A stretch of 64,000 nt of DNA from Kappaphycus alvarezii (lineage: Eukaryota > Rhodophyta > Florideophyceae > Gigartinales > Solieriaceae), in contig NADL03000459.1 of NCBI GenBank assembly GCA_002205965.3, forward strand, positions 1,798,001-1,862,000. The letters run 5' to 3'. This document shows positions 58,476 through 64,000 of the stretch, in pieces. Position numbers and translations under genes: made by a program. Numbering within the stretch: the first letter of the stretch is position 1; every line of letters begins with the position of its first letter. The notes beneath the pieces were generated by a model, which had not been told where the DNA came from, searched no databases, and was given only the letters and a program-made list of their open reading frames with translations.

Positions 58476-58925
58476 ATACAGTCCGCGAATTAGTATAGCA
58501 CTACCTCCCGAAATTACGTTTCAGTGACGAAAAACTGCCAGTTCTCGATAGCTGGCACTGTACAAGAACCGCAATCCTAAATCACTTAAAGGAGAGAAAA
58601 CTTCACAGCTTGCTTGGCCTTTACGAATAGATGTTGTGAATGAAACCAATTTAAAGGATGCGAAATTAGAAAATCACCAGCAGGTTTATTATTTCATAAC
58701 ATGGAAACTGTTGTCACTAATTCAAAGTAATGGATTGAATCTATATTTAAGAGCAACACGGAACAAGACCACAGCATTTTGAGATCGAAAATGGGAAATC
58801 AGAAGAAGTTGATAAAAATTAGAATTGCTCAATTATTATATATAAAGGGAAACAAATAAGCAATTGATCCATTGCTAATCACCGTAAAAAGGGACAAGAA
58901 TGTCACTTCAGCGTTTCTTAAGGAG

Positions 58926-58945
58926 GAAGTTTAATGCGTTCAGTA
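58926..58945 (+). repeat. 20-bp direct repeat, left copy
   Basis: GAAGTTTAATGCGTTCAGTA, identical to 59,801-59,820. Confidence 0.9.
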
Positions 58946-58950
58946 GGATT

Positions 58951-58991
58951 GCTGCCATATCCTTCTTAAGGATCAAGAAGGATATGGCAGC
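58951..58991. repeat. Perfect hairpin, 17-bp arms, 7-nt loop
   Basis: GCTGCCATATCCTTCTT (58,951-58,967) is the exact reverse complement of 58,975-58,991; the loop is AAGGATC. It starts five bases after the left 20-bp direct repeat. Confidence 0.93.
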
Positions 58992-59800
58992 AACTAAAAT
59001 ACATGGTAAAACTCAAAAACTAATCCTGCCGAACTTCGGGCTTTGGTTAGGACCACATAAAGACATTTCCGTAAGCCTAATAATTAAAATGCTACCTAAG
59101 TTTGAAAATTGGAACACGGCGAGTGTAGCAAATTTTATCGGCATCCGGCCACTTTTTACAATAAAGAACAACTACTGAAAAAAGAGCACAAGAAATCCCA
59201 CTTAGAGTAGGTCTAAGGAACTGGATATAAAAGTTCAATTCAGACGTTTCAGACTGCTTTCGCCATCATTGGCACGATATTTGAAAAGAAAACTTGTTTT
59301 ATCCAAAAAGAGTCGGAGGTGGAGAGGTGATGATTTCGAGTTTGTTTTCTGGTTAGTGCTTCTCGAAACTGGCGATTTTCAATTCGATCAAGACTGTCAA
59401 CTGCGACGCTACACTAACCAAAAAAGGTGCTTTTTGTAATATACTCGCGAACGTTCTTCTATGTTTATAACTTCTGTGCAACATAGCACATCAACATACA
59501 GTATAGTTCACACGAGTTGTGAGAATGGATAAAGAGCAATTTGAGCCTAGTTCTAGCGTGGCCAGAGGGATCCCTTGGCTTCACCCAATTAAGAATGTCT
59601 GGGGGATCCTCGCCTGCGCAGTGTACGCAAGTAATCTGCAGTTCAACACAATTGGTGAGCTTAAGTGCTGTGCCGATGGAGTAGTCCAAGTTGGATCAAA
59701 CTTTGATCAAAAAACTCCTTAGCTGCATGTCAAAGCGCTGTGCACAAGTGTTAGAAAGGCAAGGTGCGAAGACTGACTATTGAGCTATTTTAAAATATAA

Positions 59801-59820
59801 GAAGTTTAATGCGTTCAGTA
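59801..59820 (+). repeat. 20-bp direct repeat, right copy
   Basis: Exact copy of 58,926-58,945. It lies between the Tc1/mariner relic and the 3' end of the minus-strand LINE. Confidence 0.9.
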
Positions 59821-59854
59821 TCTACTGTGAACTGCGCACGTCCTAACTATACGG

Positions 59855-60568
59855 TTAAGATCTAACCGGATGTACCTCGTCGTCCGTACGCATCGGTGCT
59901 CGAGACAGGATAGCTTCAGCGATGGAGGACCACAGGGTGCAACTCAGTCGCTGGTAGATACGGCGGCGGACAATGCCAACTGTCGAGTGACACTTGGACG
60001 CGATCCGCGGAACTAACTCCTCGATAAATGCAATAGTTCCAGGGGAAGGGGCACCTAGGGAATCAAACGCCAGAGGTCGAAACGTGAAGTTCGGCGTGTA
60101 AGGCGCAGAAGATGGGCCAGTCGATGGAGCGGGGAGTCGTCGGGCGATGTTGCGTTCCAGGGTTGTAACCTTGTCGCGGGCCGCCAGTTCAGCAGCGCCT
60201 CCGGCAACCTGGGTCGCCTTGGTGCGAACTGCGGCCTTGAACGGTGAAACGACGGTGCTGTCACAGGCAATGGGGCGCAACGTTGTGCCTTCCGGGGTTG
60301 GTGGTGGTTGTACAAGGATATCGACGGGGCGGAGCTCAGTGCCCGGGACGAGGAACGGAACCTCTTGCCGAGTATCCAGACCCGCGGCGCGGGTAACGTG
60401 CGTCGCAATCGCATTACATAGCGAGTTGTGGCGGTGACGACGGCCGAAACCAGGGCAGCAGAGGTCGGCGGCGTGATCCCCGAGGGTGTCCAAGGGGTGG
60501 TCACAGTGGTGGCAGTTGAGGGCCATGGAGTCATCATACACTGGCAGTCCGAGGTGACGGCGGAGCAT
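59855..60568 (-). pseudogene. LINE C-terminal zinc-knuckle-like domain and conserved tail
   Basis: A 237-codon frame carries CHHCDHPLDTLGDHAADLCC followed by GRRHRHN, a Cys/His-rich motif found near the C-terminus of several algal and protist LINE RT proteins (from memory of the family), then VPFLVPGTELRPVDILVQPP and a tail, FTFRPLAFDSLGAPSPGTIA ... RIYQRLSCTLWSSIAEAILS, ending EVHPVRS. It is joined to the RT by a one-base frame change near 60,570-60,600. The tail is the part repeated in the other 3' fragments. Confidence 0.8.
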
Positions 60569-62180
60569 GGTCTGCCAGTGTGTAGTGTGGACCTTCGTAG
60601 CTGCCGTGGGATGAGCGAAGAGAACGCCGCAGCGGGGCTGCGGCGGAACGCTAGGCCACGGATGCGATGTCGAATGTCGGCGTCGCTATGGGCGGTCGGG
60701 TTTGGGGCATTCTCCCAGGAGTCGTCGTGCCAATGTACTCTTGCCCGCGCCTCTTGCTGCACCCGTTTGAGAAGGGTTAGTGTGTTGGTGGGTGAAGCAG
60801 CTAGAGTTGGAGGGTCAAGGGTGGAAAGGTCGAGTATTCCGGGGATGGAGAGGGCGAAGCGGCGGAGAGAAGGCCCAGCCTGACGGAGGAGGAAGGACCG
60901 GTCGCCGCGGTAGCGGCCAGAAGCTAGTGCACAAGCACGCGGCGTGGCGTATGCGGAAGTTCGCTGCCGTGCGGGCGCAGCATCAATGATGCTGGCGGCG
61001 GCAGCGCCGTGGAGGCACGAGGCGATGCTTTCGAAGCCCTGACCTCCGAGGTGCATGGGGAGGCAGACTTGGTCCCAGGCTCGGTCCGTGAGAGCTATGC
61101 CGTGTAACTTTTCATATGATGACCGTTGTAGATCATCAAATTCTTCTGCGGCGGACTCTGCTAAGCGCGGATCTGAGAGCTTGAATGCATGCGATAGGAG
61201 GCATGCAGAGGCACAGATCCGGTGCATGTGGAACCGGGCGCTGGCGTCGCGGACCAGCAGGAGGCGGTCCAGGGTACGGCGGCACTGAGCAATCTTAGAT
61301 CGGAGAAAACTCTCCGTGAATGTTTTGTTCCCAATGGGGGTCCCTAGAAGCGGAAAGCCGTCCCGCGGGCATTCTGCGAGAGGGAATTCCGCTAAGAGGG
61401 CTGCTCGATCCGGCGGCATGACGTGAGGCCAATGTATGCGTGTCTTCCGTTGGTTGACGTGGAACCCAACCGTGGGACCATCTCGGGCAAGGAGCCGGAG
61501 CGCCTGACGGATGGCGCCAAGGTTCCCGACGATCGTGCCGTCATCGGCGTACCATTGAGAGGGAGCAATGTTGGGGATCTCAGCAACCCGACGGATGAGG
61601 GGTTGAATCGTTAGCGAGAACAACAACATGCTGGCCGGGTCACCCTGTTGGGTGCCCTGGGCACTTGGTATGACGGTGCGATCCTTGTTCGGGACAAGCA
61701 ATGGCGGTTGCATTCGGCCATAGATCATGTTTGCGAAGCGGGCTAGCGAGGGGGCGAGCATTGGTAGGTGGTCCAGCATAGACTGCCGATCAACGCGGTT
61801 AAAGGCGTTGTTGGCGTCTATGAGGACCGTGGCGACGTTCGGGGTGGCGGAGAAGCGGCGTAGTGTCGTGCGGGTGTCGTGGACAATAGAGTCCAACCCG
61901 GCTTTAACACCATTGGCCGTCTGATGCGGCGACAGAACCGAGTGTGAATCGGCTATTGCGGCGGGGAGCAGTGCCTTCGTCACTATCCTGCGAAGCACAG
62001 ACCCGATGGCGATCGGGCGGACCTTGTCGGGAGTCGGCTGCAGCGGGAGGAGCGTCGCCGCTGCCACGAGGGGAAGCACAGCGTCCGGGAGTTCCCCCGT
62101 GCGAGCCGGGAAACGAGCTGTGTCAGGACACGCAGACCGGTCACGCCGGCCTCAGGACTGACGCGAGTCTTAACCAAGAG
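60568..62180 (-). pseudogene. LINE reverse transcriptase
   Basis: An almost intact RT of more than 500 codons. Fingers: DKVRPIAIGSVLRRIVTKAL. Motif A: VLIDANNAFNRVD. Motif B: SAQGTQQGDPASMLLFSLT. Catalytic YADDGTIVG at 61,540-61,551. Motif D: GFHVNQRKTRIHWPH. Motif E-like LLGTPIGN. The thumb and a long linker follow. It reads without stops into 60,055, but similarity switches frame near 60,570-60,600, so the true C-terminus is in the next phase and the last 170 codons of the long frame are a shadow. Role: target-primed reverse transcription. The start codon is not defined because the 5' end is missing. Confidence 0.88.
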
Positions 62181-62384
62181 GTGGAACCAGCGGGACGGCG
62201 TTCGTTCGGGTCCGGCGGTGGTGTCCCGCGGGACAAAATATTTGTTCTTGTGATGGATGACAAAAATTTTTGGTGCTATCCTAATTTCGCAGCAGGAAGT
62301 CCTTTACCTGCAACTTTTTTAACAGAGGATCTGTACTCAGTACTTATCTTGAGTGTGCACCGACTGACCGACTACTCAGTTAAC

Positions 62385-62690
62385 TAACTGGATGGACGAA
62401 AAGGGTGACGTGCAGTGGGGCGGGCGCGCGATATGATAGCCATAGCCACCGACAACCACAAAGCGCAACTGATAGGCTGGTAGATGCGTGTGCGAATCGT
62501 AAGCGTCCGAGGTGTGGTGTGTTTCTGGCTACACGTGGAACAAACTCTTCGATGAATAATGCGGTATCCGGAGATGGGGCACCGAGGAAGTCGAAAACCA
62601 GAGGCTGGAACCGGAACCCAGGGTCCGTGAGTGGTGCTATCCGAAATTCGCGTATTATCAACTTCCTTGCCCTTTGCTGCGGTAGGCACC
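62385..62690 (-). pseudogene. LINE 3' end, another copy
   Basis: Minus-strand FRFQPLVFDFLGAPSPDTAL, FIEEFVPRVARNT and, in the next frame, RTRIYQPISCALWLSVAMAI; it ends HVTLFVHPVS near 62,387. It matches 35,185-35,527 and 59,855-60,568. Downstream bases (GTCGGTCAGTCGGTGCACAC on the minus strand, about 62,350-62,372) match the 3' flank of the 35.2 kb copy. Confidence 0.75.
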
Positions 62691-62766
62691 GATTAAGCCC
62701 TTGTCGGGTTGTGTCTGTTTAGCAGGCCTACATAGATCATTCAGCAAAGGTCCCAGTTTCTCGTTG

Positions 62767-63170
62767 TCATCTTAAAGGTAAAGAAGCAGCTCGATACCGC
62801 GCTTCGCGGATGCCATAGACTTGGGGGGATTTGCCTGTTATTTGCGCCACAGGCACGTTCATGAACTCAGAAGTCTTCTTAGGGGGAACGGCGGTCTTGC
62901 AGAGAGCGAGAGTGTAGAGCTCCATGCCTGTGCAAGCAGCAACCGCGGCGTTTATATCCAACCGTAGATGTTACTTTTTGCGTCAAGAGGAGGTCAGCAG
63001 CGCCAGCGGTACCCCCTGCAGCTGCGATGAGGGACCTATTTTTGAAGGAGTGGCTTATGGTGACTTCGTAAGGGGTGGGCTGTCGAGGTACCACACCGGG
63101 CTCCGAAATCGGAGTGTGGTCCACGATATCCGCTTGGTAGTAGTCGCGCCCGTGTACCTTTAGGCAAGGC
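62767..63170 (-). pseudogene. Possible LINE C-terminal fragment of a different branch
   Basis: Minus frames read HTPISEPGVVPRQPTPYEVT, HSFKNRSLIAAAGGTAGAAD and LLLTQKVTSTV, then in the next frame LDINAAVAACTGMELYTLAL. The order resembles the 'ADI ... FDVTV ... KxxKY ... FxPLAxET' tail of LINE RT proteins. Not closely similar to the other tails here. The assignment is tentative. Confidence 0.35.
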
Positions 63171-63639
63171 TAAAAGGAGAATTGTGGCCCGGTCGTTTTG
63201 ACAACGCTCCTTGTGATATCGTTGCGAAGTTTGTTAACTCTGGCGATGATACCTAAACTGTGCTTACACGTAAGGGCATAGTCGCCACGAGTGTCTAGAG
63301 GTGCTTGAAAGTATCCGCAGTTCCGCACAGCTGCGGGCTCTTCAGAGGTGGGGAGATCGAGGTGGCGCTACGGAATGATGCTCAGCGTGCGGGAGGCGAG
63401 CTGAGTGTAGGCCACTGAGTGCGCGCGCGCTCATAAAGGCAGCAGTAGGAGTCTTACAGAGGGACTTGTAGCGAGAGCGACGTCGGCACTTCTAACGGGT
63501 ACGCGTCCGCGGGTTGGGTTCGCTCTCCTATTACCGGGTCTGCCAGTTGAAGTTTGCGGCCGTGTCGGTGAACACCTAAAGCAGATGTTTACATGCCGGT
63601 GCCGAGCACGGAGGGTTCAAAACGTCTGTAGTTTTCTGC

Positions 63640-64000
63640 GGAGTGCCGTCAAATGGTAATCTGGTGGTTAGGCGAAGGGATAGCCTGTGGGCAAATCTTT
63701 TGATGGAGGGGCGGACGCACCAGAGGTCAGCTTGGATGGCCACTGCGGAGGCTTGAGGGGTGCGGGTCCGGTTGCTATCAATTGAGTCTCGGGGTGTGGA
63801 GCCTTCTGATGAGGAGCGAGACAGTCACTGCATTCGGAGCGTTCAGCGGGCAGGAGGACTATCGTGGTTAGGCCGTGGAGGGCCTGGCCTATGACGTTGG
63901 AACATATTTTCACAGGGCGACTCTCCACAGAAAGCAGAGTTGCCGCGTCTGGAAGGGACAGCGCTGCATGGGGCAGTTTGCCTCTTGCGAGGTGCGCAAC
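63640..64000 (-). pseudogene. LINE RT N-terminal fragment, cut by window edge
   Basis: Minus-strand VAHLARGKLPHAALSLPDAA, TLLSVESRPVKICSNVIGQALH parallels the other copy's SRLARGELPDAVLPLVAAAT, LLPLQPTPDKVRPIAIGSVLRR. Similarity fades after about 63,830. It may be the 5' side of an internally deleted copy whose 3' end is at 62,385-62,690. Confidence 0.6.

Larger units (their letters stand above)
58900..59790 (+). pseudogene. Second, more decayed Tc1/mariner transposase
   Basis: The middle reads FRHHWHDI, a stop, KENLFYPKRVGGGEVMISSL (about 59,250-59,340; family 'YYWHDLRKE...GGGSVMVWGAF'). The C-terminus has HPIKNVWGILACAVYASNLQ and FNTIGELKCC (about 59,580-59,680; family 'NPIENVWGILxRxVYxxxxQF'), so the catalytic Glu is Lys here. 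In another frame CMSKRCAQVLERQGAKTDY and a stop end the protein at about 59,785. It is the same branch as the copy at 46.3 kb but diverged. The N-terminal third is not clearly readable. Confidence 0.72.
59855..62230 (-). mobile_element. LINE (non-LTR retrotransposon), 5'-truncated
   Basis: One long minus-strand RT frame plus a C-terminal frame in the next phase, ending at a stop at 59,855. Homology to a 5' part stops near 62,230. Neither an apurinic nor a restriction-like endonuclease was recognised in the retained part. Other copies of the same family in the window are at 15.4, 35.2, 37.4, 57.9, 62.4 and 63.7 kb. Confidence 0.8.

Noticed and set aside
60428-60883. 151-codon plus-strand ORF within the LINE
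   Set aside because: Antisense to the well-supported RT; long only because of the GC-rich codon pattern.
1-64000. CRISPR arrays, rRNA, bacterial operons, toxin-antitoxin or phage modules
   Set aside because: No spaced repeats, no rRNA-like blocks, and the spliced gene and retroelements show eukaryotic DNA. No convincing tRNA cloverleaf was found by eye; a covariance-model scan would be decisive.

Overview
This is eukaryotic nuclear DNA made almost entirely of transposable elements, with one recognisable host gene. That gene is a spliced glutamate dehydrogenase with four short GT-AG introns (97-134 bp). There are no operons, bacterial signals, rRNA or CRISPR. The organism cannot be fixed from the sequence. 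Short introns, a small mitochondrial-type GDH and this mix of Copia, Gypsy, DIRS-like, LINE, Tc1/mariner and PIF/Harbinger elements would fit a red alga, but that is inference; an early-diverging fungus or another protist is possible. Base composition is patchy: about 1-12.5 kb and 53.6-59.8 kb are AT-rich and hold very decayed Gypsy relics, while the rest is more balanced.

Layout: 0-2.1 kb decayed Gypsy pol (minus); 2.1-12.5 kb AT-rich relic DNA with a diverged repeat pair (3.8 and 9.7 kb); 13.1-14.8 kb PIF/Harbinger-type pair (coiled-coil Myb/SANT-like partner on plus, converging on a broken transposase on minus); 15.45-15.9 kb LINE reverse transcriptase piece; 16,043-22,833 full-length Copia element (minus) with LTRs about 98% identical, 5-bp target duplication CATAC and an extra zinc-finger ORF upstream of gag; 22.88-28.69 kb a pair of inverted-repeat arms enclosing a DIRS-like tyrosine-recombinase retrotransposon (minus) with direct repeats at 24,025 and 28,274; 29.26-31.28 kb GDH (minus).

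From 31.3 to 35 kb is intergenic DNA with many TACTGTACAG-type palindromes and a perfect 22-bp-arm hairpin. Then follow LINE relics (35.2-35.5 plus; 37.4-39.0 minus), a possible pogo-like N-terminus (39.9-40.1), a strongly decayed second DIRS-like element (41.6-45.4 minus), a Tc1/mariner transposase (46.3-47.3 plus), a Copia RNase H scrap (50.1-50.4), a second Myb/SANT-like relic (50.8-51.5 minus), an unassigned ORF cluster (52.5-53.5), a decayed Gypsy pol (55.7-57.0 plus), a LINE 3' end (57.9-58.5 plus), a second Tc1/mariner relic (58.9-59.8 plus), and a cluster of minus-strand LINE copies from 59.86 kb to the right edge, including a nearly continuous RT of over 600 codons.

The elements do not cooperate as one pathway. 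They form nested insertions: Copia sits beside or within a LINE fragment, and the DIRS-like element lies between fold-back arms. GDH is a host-gene island among them. No element shows a fully intact coding set, although the DIRS gag-like ORF and the terminal repeats of Copia and DIRS are well preserved, which suggests recent activity or mobilisation in trans.
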